Below are positions 35,616 through 45,700 of a stretch of DNA of 64,000 bases, one piece after another. This stretch comes from Proteiniphilum saccharofermentans (GTDB taxonomy: Bacteria; Bacteroidota; Bacteroidia; Bacteroidales; Dysgonomonadaceae). A model generated the notes under the pieces. It had not been told where the DNA came from. It did no database searches and saw nothing but the letters and a program-made list of their open reading frames with translations. Position 1 is the stretch's first letter; every line of letters begins with the position of its first letter. A program made the translations under genes and the position numbers. The stretch is from positions 1,116,001 to 1,180,000 of the forward strand of contig NZ_LT605205.1 of NCBI RefSeq assembly GCF_900095135.1, read 5' to 3'.

Positions 35616-38600
35616 TTAAAATCCTATTTCAATACCGAATGTAACTCCCCTGTTATAGTAAGTTGTACCAAAGTCAAGGTCGAGGAAATCTATGGAAGAA
35701 TACAAGTTACCCGGATTGCGTAATTGAGTATAGACTTTCAGATTATTGACCCCGATTGTTTTACAAATATTGTTCGGCAAGAAGTATCCCAAAGAGATAT
35801 TTCTAAATTTGACGAAAGAAGCTTCCTTAAAGCCGAGCAGACTGGAGTACGCATCGCCACTTACACCCGGTGTTCCCGTGTAAACCGGCTTCTGGTATTC
35901 GGCTCCTGTATTATCCGGAGTCCAATAATCGATCTTGCGTTGGTTGGGGATGCCGTTTTGAGTTTCACCTCCGGTTGATACCAAATAATTCATACGTCCG
36001 TAGAGCTCAATATTTAACTCGATACCTTTATAATTGAAAGTATTACTCCATCCCAAAGTCCAGCGTGGATTGCGATTTCCTAAAACTACACGATCCTCAC
36101 TGTCAATTATATAATCGCCGTTCTGATCGACAGGCCTTACACTACCCGCAGTGAATTTTTCACCATTTTCATTGAATTTAGCCATTTCCGCAGCATCACT
36201 TTCCTGCCATAGACCGGCATTGTCATATCCGTAATAGACACTAATAGATTGTCCGATAAACCATGAGTTATCGACCATATCATTTTTACCGTTAGCCAAT
36301 TCTACAATTTCCTCTTTTTGCCAGGCTGCGTTCAATGTAGAATTCCAATTAAAGTTTCTTGTTTCAACCGGAATAATATTCAATGAAACGTCTACACCTT
36401 TATTCTTGGTTTTGCCGACGTTAGCCATTGTACTGCTGTAACCGGTCAGGGTAGGGATAGACATTTGCATCAGCAGGTCTTTTGTATTTGACTTGTACAG
36501 GTCAATCGCACCTCCGATTCGTCCTCTCAGGAAAGTGACGTCAAGCCCGAGATTCCATTGAGTGGTTTTTTCCCATTCAAGCGCCGGGTTAGCCATCAAT
36601 ACGGAGTTTGAAAAATAATAGGGTTCGTTGGTCCCGTAAGCCAATGCATTACCGGTACCACCAAAAGGAATATAAAAAGAACGGATACTTCCTAAAGTAG
36701 CATAAGCATCAATTGCGGAGTTCCCGGTCATCCCCATACCCAAGCGGAGCTTCAACTGATCTAACCATGAAATATCCTGCATAAATGCCTCCTGATCCAA
36801 TCGCCATCCCAAAGCCGCACTGGGGAAAAATGCCCATTTATGGCCTGCCGAAAGGACGGATGATCCGTCGTAACGACCCGAAACAGTCAGTAAATAACGG
36901 TCTTTAAATGAATAATTAATACGCCCCATGTAAGAAGCAAGTTGCGATTGAGTTAATCCTGTACCCATAGAAGCTCTCGAAGTCGAATTGGTAATATCCA
37001 CAGAACCCATATTGTTCCATTTATAACTTTCTTTGGGAATATTCTCTGCACTCATACTGGCGGTTTCAATATCGTATTTAGAGGCAGATTGCAGTAATGT
37101 CACATCAAACCTATGGTCATTTATCGTTTTATTGTAAGCCAGGATATTGTCCAATACCCATGAGAATCTTCTGTCATAATTCCAGGAAGCATAACTTGTG
37201 CTGCCCTGACGTACAGCTGAAGACTTATCGATATAAATGCCACGGCGATAATATCTGAAATCAGGGCCGAAATTGCTTCTAAAACTCAACCCTTCTAATG
37301 GATTCCATATATTACCAAGATCGATATTTGCATAAAAACTACCTAAAACACGCAATGTTTGCCTATGCTCATTCGATTTTGTCCACTCATCAATAATGGT
37401 ATACACTCCGTTCAGATTTCCCGGAGTCAATATAATTTCACCATTGTCATCATAAGGTAATGCGACATTGAATATTTGTTTTGCTGCCGCATAAATTTCC
37501 GTAGGACCGGAATTTGAGGATTGTCCTGTTCTGGAGAAACCATAGCTTTGGTTACTCCAGGCAGCATTGATTGAACCACCTATGTCAAACCATTTTGTCG
37601 GACTGATATCAGTAGACATGGTTGCATTGTATCTTTGAAATGATTGTCCTATTTGAGTTCCTTCATTGTTTAAATAACCGAGTGAAAAGAACGACTTGAT
37701 CCTATCGGTTCCACCGCCTGCACTGATGGTGTGCTCCTGGGTTACCCCGGTTTGAGTAACAAAATCCGTCCAGTCCGTATTCGTAACTTTTGAACTGTCC
37801 CAACTGCCGCCCGACCAACCTTTCATAACGTTGTCGTAAGCTGTTTTATCTAATGCACTGAAGAATATTTCATCTTGTTCTTTAGAGGGTTGGTTACCAG
37901 TGGAGTAATCGCTGGGATTGGCATTGTAATGAGCCCAGCGCCGCCAGGTAATGTATTCGCTGGCGCTCATTGCAGGAGCCAAATCGTGTATTTTTTCGGA
38001 AGTGAAAGTTCCTGAATAATTCAGTTGGAAAGAGCCTGATTTACCTCGTTTTGTTGTTACGAGAATTACCCCGTTAGCGCCGCGCGAACCGTAAATAGCA
38101 GTGGAAGATGCGTCTTTCAGCACATTAATACTTTCAATATCACGGGGGTTAATACTTTCTATACCACCGGAACTTAATACTACTCCATCAACCACATAAA
38201 GAGGAGCATTGGTCGCGTTTAAAGACCGATTACCACGAATACGAATCGACCCTAGTTCTCCTGGACGTTGGGCGGAAGTAATATCCACACCAGCCACTTT
38301 ACCCTGTAGAGCTTCAAAAGCATTGGTTACCGGTTTTGTTGACAGATCCCTGGCTGAAACAACTGCTAAAGCTCCGGTCACATCACTCTTACGCATGGTT
38401 CCATAACCGACTACGATAACCTCATCCAATAATTCCGTATCTTCTTCGAGTATTACGTTTATGGATGTCCTTCCGTTAACAGAGATCGATTGTGAACGCA
38501 TACCCACGTAAGACACTTCCAATGTCCCGTCGGAAGGTACGTTGGTTAGTACGAATCCTCCATCCACATCGGTAATTGTTCCGGTCGTTGTCCCCTGTAC

Positions 38601-38747
38601 CTGAACAGTCACACCGATCAAAGCTTCTCCCGATTGGTCGGTAACTGTGCCTCTTACGGTAAGATTCTGGGCAAATGCACCTACGGAAATTGCCCATATC
38701 AGTACGGATAATATTCCTTTCGTCAGATTAAAAATTTTTCTTTTCAT
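35616..38747 (-). CDS. SusC/RagA-family TonB-dependent transporter (pair 2)
   Basis: 1043 residues from the chosen Met (MKRKIFNLTKG), four codons inside the longest frame; the signal peptide ends SVGAFAQ. Order of parts: carboxypeptidase-regulatory-like domain (TVRGTVTDQSGEALIGVTVQV), DEVIVVGYGTMRKSDVTGA, plug with LYVVDGVVLSSGG and DASSTAIYGSRGANGVILVT, then the barrel ending GIEIGF. It should import an oligosaccharide captured by the 713-residue SusD. Upstream is a 767-bp gap containing a duplicated regulatory block shared with the GH2 gene. Confidence 0.96.
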   Translation of the reverse strand: MKRKIFNLTKGILSVLIWAISVGAFAQNLTVRGTVTDQSGEALIGVTVQVQGTTTGTITDVDGGFVLTNVPSDGTLEVSYVGMRSQSISVNGRTSINVILEEDTELLDEVIVVGYGTMRKSDVTGALAVVSARDLSTKPVTNAFEALQGKVAGVDITSAQRPGELGSIRIRGNRSLNATNAPLYVVDGVVLSSGGIESINPRDIESINVLKDASSTAIYGSRGANGVILVTTKRGKSGSFQLNYSGTFTSEKIHDLAPAMSASEYITWRRWAHYNANPSDYSTGNQPSKEQDEIFFSALDKTAYDNVMKGWSGGSWDSSKVTNTDWTDFVTQTGVTQEHTISAGGGTDRIKSFFSLGYLNNEGTQIGQSFQRYNATMSTDISPTKWFDIGGSINAAWSNQSYGFSRTGQSSNSGPTEIYAAAKQIFNVALPYDDNGEIILTPGNLNGVYTIIDEWTKSNEHRQTLRVLGSFYANIDLGNIWNPLEGLSFRSNFGPDFRYYRRGIYIDKSSAVRQGSTSYASWNYDRRFSWVLDNILAYNKTINDHRFDVTLLQSASKYDIETASMSAENIPKESYKWNNMGSVDITNSTSRASMGTGLTQSQLASYMGRINYSFKDRYLLTVSGRYDGSSVLSAGHKWAFFPSAALGWRLDQEAFMQDISWLDQLKLRLGMGMTGNSAIDAYATLGSIRSFYIPFGGTGNALAYGTNEPYYFSNSVLMANPALEWEKTTQWNLGLDVTFLRGRIGGAIDLYKSNTKDLLMQMSIPTLTGYSSTMANVGKTKNKGVDVSLNIIPVETRNFNWNSTLNAAWQKEEIVELANGKNDMVDNSWFIGQSISVYYGYDNAGLWQESDAAEMAKFNENGEKFTAGSVRPVDQNGDYIIDSEDRVVLGNRNPRWTLGWSNTFNYKGIELNIELYGRMNYLVSTGGETQNGIPNQRKIDYWTPDNTGAEYQKPVYTGTPGVSGDAYSSLLGFKEASFVKFRNISLGYFLPNNICKTIGVNNLKVYTQLRNPGNLYSSIDFLDLDFGTTYYNRGVTFGIEIGF

Positions 38748-39067
38748 CTCATTTCTCAATTTGTTTAGATTAAATACTAATTCATTTTCAATTTGGGCTA
38801 TTACTGAAATATAATCATTATGATTTTGTGTGAATTACATATAATATTCTAATGGTAAATGATAAAGTTGTTATAGCGTCCCTTTTCTCTTTTCAGTTCT
38901 TTCAAGTAATAACTTCAGCCATTATTTAAAGTATTAAATTTGAAAAAAACTCTATGGTTAGATAAAATTCCGATTATACATTTTATTACAACTTAAGTCG
39001 TTAACCAATAAATCAAATCATTATAATTATAATAATAATTGATGGAAATTTTGAAAATTTATCGTTG

Positions 39068-39209
39068 CAAAAATAGCATTGAAGAAGGGAAACCACCTGT
39101 AATTTCCGTTCGATTTCATGTAAAATTGTACACATTAAAGCATCCTGAACATTATTACATGTTTTGTACAATATTCATTATTGCTGAATAAGCGCTTCAT
39201 GAATAATGG
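39068..39209 (-). promoter_or_regulatory. Duplicated regulatory block, copy A, upstream of SusC pair 2
   Basis: On the minus strand TATTTTTG (39068-39075) fits the -7 box TAnnTTTG. From 39089 to 39209 the sequence aligns without gaps to 42564-42684, with about 20 differences in 121 positions. The -7-like box is 21 bp from the block start in both copies. Within the block TGTAATTT (39098) and TGTAAAAT (39119), as read on the plus strand, form a direct repeat with exactly 21-bp period, as for AraC-type binding half-sites. No -33 TTTG is present, consistent with activator dependence. The start would lie roughly 320 bp before SusC, so the leader is long. The rest of this gap (38760-39060) is very AT-rich and non-coding. 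Confidence 0.65.
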
Positions 39210-39398
39210 ATTAACAATATTTAAGTTAGCAGATGGTGCTGTTGAGCGTAACTTCAAATCGGCGCATTGATATTTCTATTACGGATAAAAAACCGGAATA
39301 TTGTGCACGGGCAGAACTGTAGTATGAAAAAAGAAAAGTGCGTGTTTTTCTAATTTTGTAGAATTCTTGTCAGGGTAACCGTATACTCAGGCATAAGA

Positions 39399-39424
39399 AA
39401 AGCAAAGGTGGGAGCCTTTGCTTT
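39399..39424 (-). terminator. Intrinsic terminator after the GH2 gene
   Basis: A perfect 10-bp stem AAAGCAAAGG/CCTTTGCTTT with a 6-base loop, 91 bp after the GH2 stop. On the minus strand it is followed by TCTTATG after four T, a moderate U-tract. It separates the GH2 gene from the SusC pair 2 promoter region. Confidence 0.72.
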
Positions 39425-39514
39425 AACGGATGCAGACGTGGAGTTTGTGACCGGTATAAATTACCATTGGACAGAATTATTGATTTTTCAAAAATGGAAA
39501 TGAATGTGCCGAAT

Positions 39515-42361
39515 TCATAAATGGCGCCCGCTGAAATCAAACCACAGGTTCATGTGTACCCCTTCGTCTCCTATTTTTATCCGGATATTGGAGGGCTGGC
39601 TGTTCGGACCTTGTTGTGAAACCGGTTTGAAACAGCGTATGGCCGGTATTTCATAGAGGAACGATATATCTCCTTCCGGAAATGCGGGATTGGCACTCCA
39701 ATTGGTTTTGTTGTCTGCCGGTTCCGCCGGAGTAAAGACGCGCATAAACACGCCGTCGCTTGCGCTGTAGACCGTAAAAGGAGACTCGGAAGTGAGGAGT
39801 GTGCCCCAATACAGGTTGCCGTGATAGCCTTTGAATTCGGGATAAACCATATTCTCAAAGTCGGCTCCGGTAATGGTATTGTTGTAATCTTTATTCCAAA
39901 TCCCGTAATTGGCTCCGCGGATACGGTTCCGCCAAACACGGTACGGGCCGCGCCCGAACCATTCCATGCTCTTTACGTTTTCTTCGGGATAAGAGAATGT
40001 GAACCCGAAAATGGGTATATTGTCTTCAAAAACAGCTTCATCGAATCCTATTCCCGCCCTTGCGTTGTTCAGCGTAACGGCGTGCATGTTCAACAGTCCG
40101 GCAGGTGTCATTTCCCAGCGGATGGAATCGACCGCACCTGCATAAAAGACCGTAAAAACGGCGTTGTCGCCTTCCTGACGATGTTTTACCTCTTTTACAC
40201 GGGCTTTCATGCCGACAGGCAACGGCCCGTTATTGAATGATAGGGTACCGTTGTTATTCCGTACTTCGTGGATCAGCCCGTCTGTGGTGTTGAAACTGAC
40301 GATTACGCCCGGGGCCGACAGTTTTATTTTATCACCTTCTTGGCGAACCGTGGCTGTACCCGGTTGAATGGCTTGTCTCAACTGCTTTTGCGTGTATTCT
40401 CCGGCATACCGGATAGGCCATGTCCACGTACATATCTCTTTATTGTGACTGTCCCATGCCTTTATTTCCAGAATATCCCCGTCGAAAAAATTGGGCGGCA
40501 CACTTATTTTTGCCCTGCCGGCTTCGCGCGGGTCAATGGCGGGAAGATGGACGTCTCCGGAGGAGATTACTTCCTGTCCGGTTCTCCCGCTTAACGGAGA
40601 GGGGGCGCTCAGCACCTTGTATTCCATCCGGCAGGTGTTCAGGTTGGAAAACAAATAGTCGTTGCGAACGAGAAATTCTCCGTTAAATGAAGATGTAATA
40701 AAGAGCGGCTCGAACCGGATAGGTGCCCAGACTTCACGAACGGTATAGTAACTTCCCTCCTTTTGACGGTAGGGGCCGAGAATACCGTCGGTTCCATTGG
40801 AGCCGTCCGAATCCAGGAGCCCGCCCTTGTCTGTACGTTTTACGGCGTTGTCCGAAAAATCCCACATGAATCCTCCTGCAAAAAGCGGGTGGGCGGTATA
40901 TCTGTCCCAGAAATCTTCCAGACCTGCCCCGTGCCCCTGGTCATACATCCCGTGCTGGAATTCGGTCGGCATAAACACCTTGTATCCGTTTGTAAAACGG
41001 GCGATTCCCGTCAGATAAGTCGGGTAATGGTGGGTATCCAAATTGTCAAAATCAGCCCAGGCATGGATTACGTGACGTTTTTGCGGATCGTATTTGCGGT
41101 ACAGCGGGTTGAGGTCATAATTGAAACCGCCTTCGTTTCCATTGCTCCACAGGATCAGGGAGGGGTGGTTGACATCGCGGGTAACCAGCGACTTCACTAA
41201 TTTTGATCCGATTTCGGTGCCATATGAATTTTGCCATCCGGCCAGCTCGTTCACGACAAAAATTCCGAGCGAGTCGCAGACATCCATAAAGTGCTTATCC
41301 GGAGCGTAGTGGAAGCGTACGGCATTCATATTCATTTCTTTAATCAGTTCCCCGTCCATCAGGCTGATCTCCCTGCTGGTAGTGCGCCCTCCGTCGGGAT
41401 GGAACGAATGGCGGTTGATCCCTTTCAACACAACCTTTGTGCCGTTTACATAGAGGCCGTCTTTCACGCGGAATTCGACGGTGCGAAACCCGATCCGTTC
41501 TTTATGCACATGCACGGTGCTGTTGTTTTTATCAATAAGCTCCAGTTCTATATTATAGAGGTTGGGGGTTTCCGTGTTCCACTGTTTAACAACATCCCAC
41601 CTGAAATTAACTTCATGTTTGGTACCTGTTTTTAATGAAGCGGATTGTTTTTTATAAGTCGATGGTTGATCGTTACCGTACAGTTTCACGGGAGTGATAT
41701 TGGCGTTTATCTTATATCCTTCTTCCAACGGGGTAGTGAAAACATCCGCATAAAACGAGCCGTCGGCTTTCGCGTCTACGGCAATCCGTTCGATATTCAC
41801 TGCGGGTTTCGCTTCCAGATAGACCGGGCGGTAAATTCCACCGAAGATCCACCAGTCGGCTTTCCGCTCGGCTGCATTCACTAACCGGTCGGACGACTCT
41901 TTGCTGACTTTTACCTCCAGGTTGTTCTTACCGGTCTTGATCTTATCGGTGATATCATACGAAAAACGGTTGAAACCTCCCTGATGGATATCTCCGGCAA
42001 GGCTTCCATTCACGAGAACTTCCGTGTCGGTCATCACCCCTTCAAAAACAATGACTATCTGCTTTCCTTCCCAGTCGGACGGTATCAGGAAAGAGGTCCG
42101 GTAGATACCCGTTTCCGTTGGCGGTGTGGCTCCCTTGATGGTGTACCACCTGCCGTAACTGTATTCGCCGAAACCTTGCAGTTCCCATTGGGAAGGGACT
42201 TCTATTTTCGACCATTTTTGGCTGTTCATACCGTCACTGCAATAGAAATCCCATGTTTTGGTATCTCCCAGGCCTGTTCCGGAGAGATAAAGCGTTTCCG
42301 TTTGCTGTGCCGCTGCATGGAGGGAGAGGAACAGCGTTAAAAGTAAAATCCCTTTCTTCAT
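39515..42361 (-). CDS. GH2-family beta-galactosidase, secreted
   Basis: 948 residues from ATG 42359-42361, chosen because it begins a clean signal peptide (MKKGILLLTLFLSLHAAAQ); the longest frame has nine more codons. LacZ-like architecture: sugar-binding jelly roll (WELQGFGEYSYGRWYTIKG), Ig-like domain, TIM barrel with GINRHSFHPDGGR and WSNGNEGGFNYD (acid/base Glu about 410), and MPTEFQHGMYDQG (nucleophile Glu about 467). The C-terminal beta-sandwich has MEWFGRGPYRVWRNR. It removes beta-galactose, probably from RG-I galactan side chains. It appears to be a single-gene unit: terminator at 39399 and its own promoter block at 42543-42684. Confidence 0.93.
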   Translation of the reverse strand: MKKGILLLTLFLSLHAAAQQTETLYLSGTGLGDTKTWDFYCSDGMNSQKWSKIEVPSQWELQGFGEYSYGRWYTIKGATPPTETGIYRTSFLIPSDWEGKQIVIVFEGVMTDTEVLVNGSLAGDIHQGGFNRFSYDITDKIKTGKNNLEVKVSKESSDRLVNAAERKADWWIFGGIYRPVYLEAKPAVNIERIAVDAKADGSFYADVFTTPLEEGYKINANITPVKLYGNDQPSTYKKQSASLKTGTKHEVNFRWDVVKQWNTETPNLYNIELELIDKNNSTVHVHKERIGFRTVEFRVKDGLYVNGTKVVLKGINRHSFHPDGGRTTSREISLMDGELIKEMNMNAVRFHYAPDKHFMDVCDSLGIFVVNELAGWQNSYGTEIGSKLVKSLVTRDVNHPSLILWSNGNEGGFNYDLNPLYRKYDPQKRHVIHAWADFDNLDTHHYPTYLTGIARFTNGYKVFMPTEFQHGMYDQGHGAGLEDFWDRYTAHPLFAGGFMWDFSDNAVKRTDKGGLLDSDGSNGTDGILGPYRQKEGSYYTVREVWAPIRFEPLFITSSFNGEFLVRNDYLFSNLNTCRMEYKVLSAPSPLSGRTGQEVISSGDVHLPAIDPREAGRAKISVPPNFFDGDILEIKAWDSHNKEICTWTWPIRYAGEYTQKQLRQAIQPGTATVRQEGDKIKLSAPGVIVSFNTTDGLIHEVRNNNGTLSFNNGPLPVGMKARVKEVKHRQEGDNAVFTVFYAGAVDSIRWEMTPAGLLNMHAVTLNNARAGIGFDEAVFEDNIPIFGFTFSYPEENVKSMEWFGRGPYRVWRNRIRGANYGIWNKDYNNTITGADFENMVYPEFKGYHGNLYWGTLLTSESPFTVYSASDGVFMRVFTPAEPADNKTNWSANPAFPEGDISFLYEIPAIRCFKPVSQQGPNSQPSNIRIKIGDEGVHMNLWFDFSGRHL

Positions 42362-42542
42362 GTTTATTTTATTTTTAGTTATTTGCATTTTTGAATGGAT
42401 ACATCCCGTTTAAAACTGCTGTTTGTTTAGCGCATTCCCGATTTTCTTCCCGTTAACCGTTACGTTTTTCACGACAAAAACAGATCGCACCGCAGATCGA
42501 TGTTGCACATGGTCACATGGCAATTTTAAAAATTTGTTATTA

Positions 42543-42684
42543 CAAAATTACGGTTTGAAGTGTGAAACCACCTGTAATTTCCGTGCGATTCTATGTAAAA
42601 TAGTACACATTAAAGCATCTTGCATATTAATGCAGGTCTAGTATTATATTCACTGTTGCCGAATAAGCGCCCTATGAATAATGG
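42543..42684 (-). promoter_or_regulatory. Duplicated regulatory block, copy B, upstream of the GH2 gene
   Basis: Minus-strand TAATTTTG (42543-42550) is an exact TAnnTTTG -7 box, 182 bp before the GH2 start. The block 42564-42684 matches copy A (39089-39209) at about 83 percent over 121 ungapped positions. The 21-bp-period direct repeat is conserved (TGTAATTT at 42573, TGTAAAAT at 42594, plus strand). The block begins 43 bp after the HTCS stop, so it lies between the regulator gene and the GH2 gene. The rest of this 366-bp gap shows no coding frame. Confidence 0.68.
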
Positions 42685-42727
42685 GTGAATGGTATCAAAC
42701 TATTTATTCGGTGCTGTTTTTTGTTCT

Positions 42728-45700
42728 TCAACTAATCATTTGCCCGTATTTTGAAGGGGAGCAGTTAAAATGTGTTTTGAAGCACTTGCTGAAATAGAAA
42801 GGATCTTCAAATCCGACTTTGTAAGACACTTCTGCGACCGTCAGATCCTCTTCGAGAAGATATTTGGCAGCCCTGTTAAGCCTTTTTATCTTGATCAGTT
42901 CGTTGGGTGACATTCCTGTTATTCCTTTTACTTTTTTATAGAAAACAGTACGCCTTTGCTTTGCCAGCTCTGCAAATTTATCTACGGAAAACAGCGTATC
43001 GCTAAGGTGTTCTTCTAGGATACTGTCGATCAATTGAAGGAATTTTTTGTCCTGGTCGGTGGAGGTTATTAAATTTCCATCGAAAACATGATCTTTGGAG
43101 AATCGTTTCTTTAATTGTTCGCGTTGTTCTATCAGCTTAAATACCCTGGTCACTAAGTATTTTATACTGAAAGGTTTGGTTATATATGCATCGGCACCGC
43201 TTTGGATACCCTCCACCTGATGATCAAGCGAAGAATGGGCGGTCAGCATGATAATAGGGATATGACATGTCTCAAACTCTTCTCTTAGTTTACGGGTGAC
43301 TTCAAATCCGTCCATTCCCGGCATCATCACATCACAAATGATCATGTCAGGATTTGTTTGTATTGCTTTTTCCAAACCCGATTTGCCTTCTTCTGCCGTA
43401 TCCACCATAAAATATTTACTGAATTCATCTACCAGGAAATTACGGATATCATCATTGTCATCAATAATCAACAATTTGTAATTCGACAATGTGGTATCAT
43501 CGATTTCCGGCAACCGGATATTCTCCATTATTGGACTGGACAGTGATAACTTATTATTGTCACACTCAGAAGGCAGTATATCGTGGTGCAGGGGGGTAAT
43601 AAAATTTTCACCTTCATATATTTGGGCATTTGTGGATAATTCAACATTAAACAAAGAGCCTTGATCCTGATTGCTCTCATACCAGATCCTACCTTTATGT
43701 ACCTCCACAAATTCTTTAACCAAAGATAAGCCGATACCTGTACCTTCAGATGAGAAGTTAATCTGCATAAAACTGCTAAAGAGAATATGTTGTTTTTCTT
43801 TCGGTATTCCAATTCCGTTATCTTTAACGGATATTAAACATGTTTCCTGAGTCGGATTAAATTTTAGGGCTAATTCAATTTCTCCTCCCCGGGGGGTATA
43901 TTTAAACGCATTGGACAATAGGTTGTAGATGATCTTGTCCACTTTCCGACTGTCGATAAACATCTTAAATTGATTCTCTTCACAATAAAATGTATAGTGT
44001 ATATTCTTTTGAGCCGCTGCTATCTGGAAGTTGTTGAAAATTTCTTTTGAAAACTCAACGATATCTGTTTCTTCCAGGTCAAGAGTGAGTATGTTATTCT
44101 GTAATTTCCTGAATTCCAGCAGTTGGTCGATCAGACGGGTTAATATTGTCGAATTTCTATCCAGCACATTGAGTTGCTGTCTTATAGGTTCGGGAGTATC
44201 ATTCAGGCTGTTCAAATTTTCCACGGTTCCCCTTATCAATGTCAGCGGTGTACGGAACTCATGGGATATATTGGTAAAGAAGCGGAGCTTATGGTTTGTC
44301 AGTTCCTTTTCTATCTCTATGTTATTGTTTAATTTGTTGAATTTTCTGATTAGCCTTATAACTATATATACCATAGTTAAGGCTAATACCAAATACACCA
44401 TATAGGCATACCACGATGCCCATATCGGGGGTGTTATTTCTATGTTTAAACTGGTTACTTCCTCATTCCATATACCGCTGCTGTTGGTTCCCCTTACTAA
44501 AAACAGATATTTTCCCGGAGGCAGGTTTTTATAATCTGCACTATTTGTAGAGCTTACTATACTCCATGTTTTATCGTATCCGGTCAGCATGTAGGTATAT
44601 TTGTTATTGGGGGAATCTTTCAGATCGAGTGCAGCAAATTCGATCCTTATACTATTTTCCTTATGATTTAACTTTATATCGGTTGCATAGCTTATTGCGG
44701 TTTTTACGGACGGATTTCTGGTATTTCCGCTAAGCGACTGATTGTTTACATAGAAGCCTGTTAATGTTACATCGCAGACATTCGTGCCGGGTACAAATAA
44801 TTCCGGGTTAAAATAGAGCAGGCCGTTGAGGCTGCCCCATAACATATATTTGTTGGTAGAATAGATATTCGCATTCTCATTGTATTGGTTCCCATGCGAC
44901 TTTTCTGCAAACTGATAGACCATGGAGGATTGATTGTCTTTATCGAATTTGGTTATGCCGCTCTCCGTACTGATCCATAAATTGTTGTTTTCATCTTCCA
45001 GTATTCCTGTAATAAAATTACCGGATAAACCATCTTCAACCGTATATGCTTTAAATGACTCTTCTTCGGTCTGCGTGGGAGGGATGTATTTATTCAATCC
45101 TCCTCCCGCAGTGCCTATCCATATTGTACCTTCGCTATCCTCAAAAATTGTTTTTATATCATTGCAATTTAATCCATTCTGACCATCAAACAGATTCATC
45201 TTATTGGCGGTATAAGCCTGAGGGTCGTTTATCAACTTATCGGGATCAAAGCGCAGTATACCATCCCGACTTCCTACCCAAAATATTCCGTTGGAATCCT
45301 GTAAGATACATCTTATATAGCTTCTATTGCCTTCATTGTGAAAGAAATATTTAAAATGAATATCATCCAACGTCTCTTCGGCCAGGATCAATCCTCTACC
45401 AAACGATCCCAGCCACATACGGTCTTTATGATCTTTCATGATGCAAAATACCGCATCTACGGTCTGATTGACGGAAAAATGGTGTAATTGTTCTTTTGTT
45501 TGGGGATCGATTATATATAATCCCTTGCCTTTGGTGCCAACCCAAAGCCTGTCAGATGCATCCTGGGTAATTGCATAGGGATTAATGTCTTCGTAAACAG
45601 ATTTGCCGGTTCTCAAATCATTATCGTACAAATAAAGATTGCCGTTTTTCGTTCCAAACCATATATTGTTAAAATTATCTTCATATATGGATCGTACATT

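Noticed and set aside
42614-42640. Imperfect TGCAT/ATGCA dyad within regulatory block copy B as a separate operator
   Set aside because: It is not conserved in copy A, unlike the 21-bp-period direct repeat.
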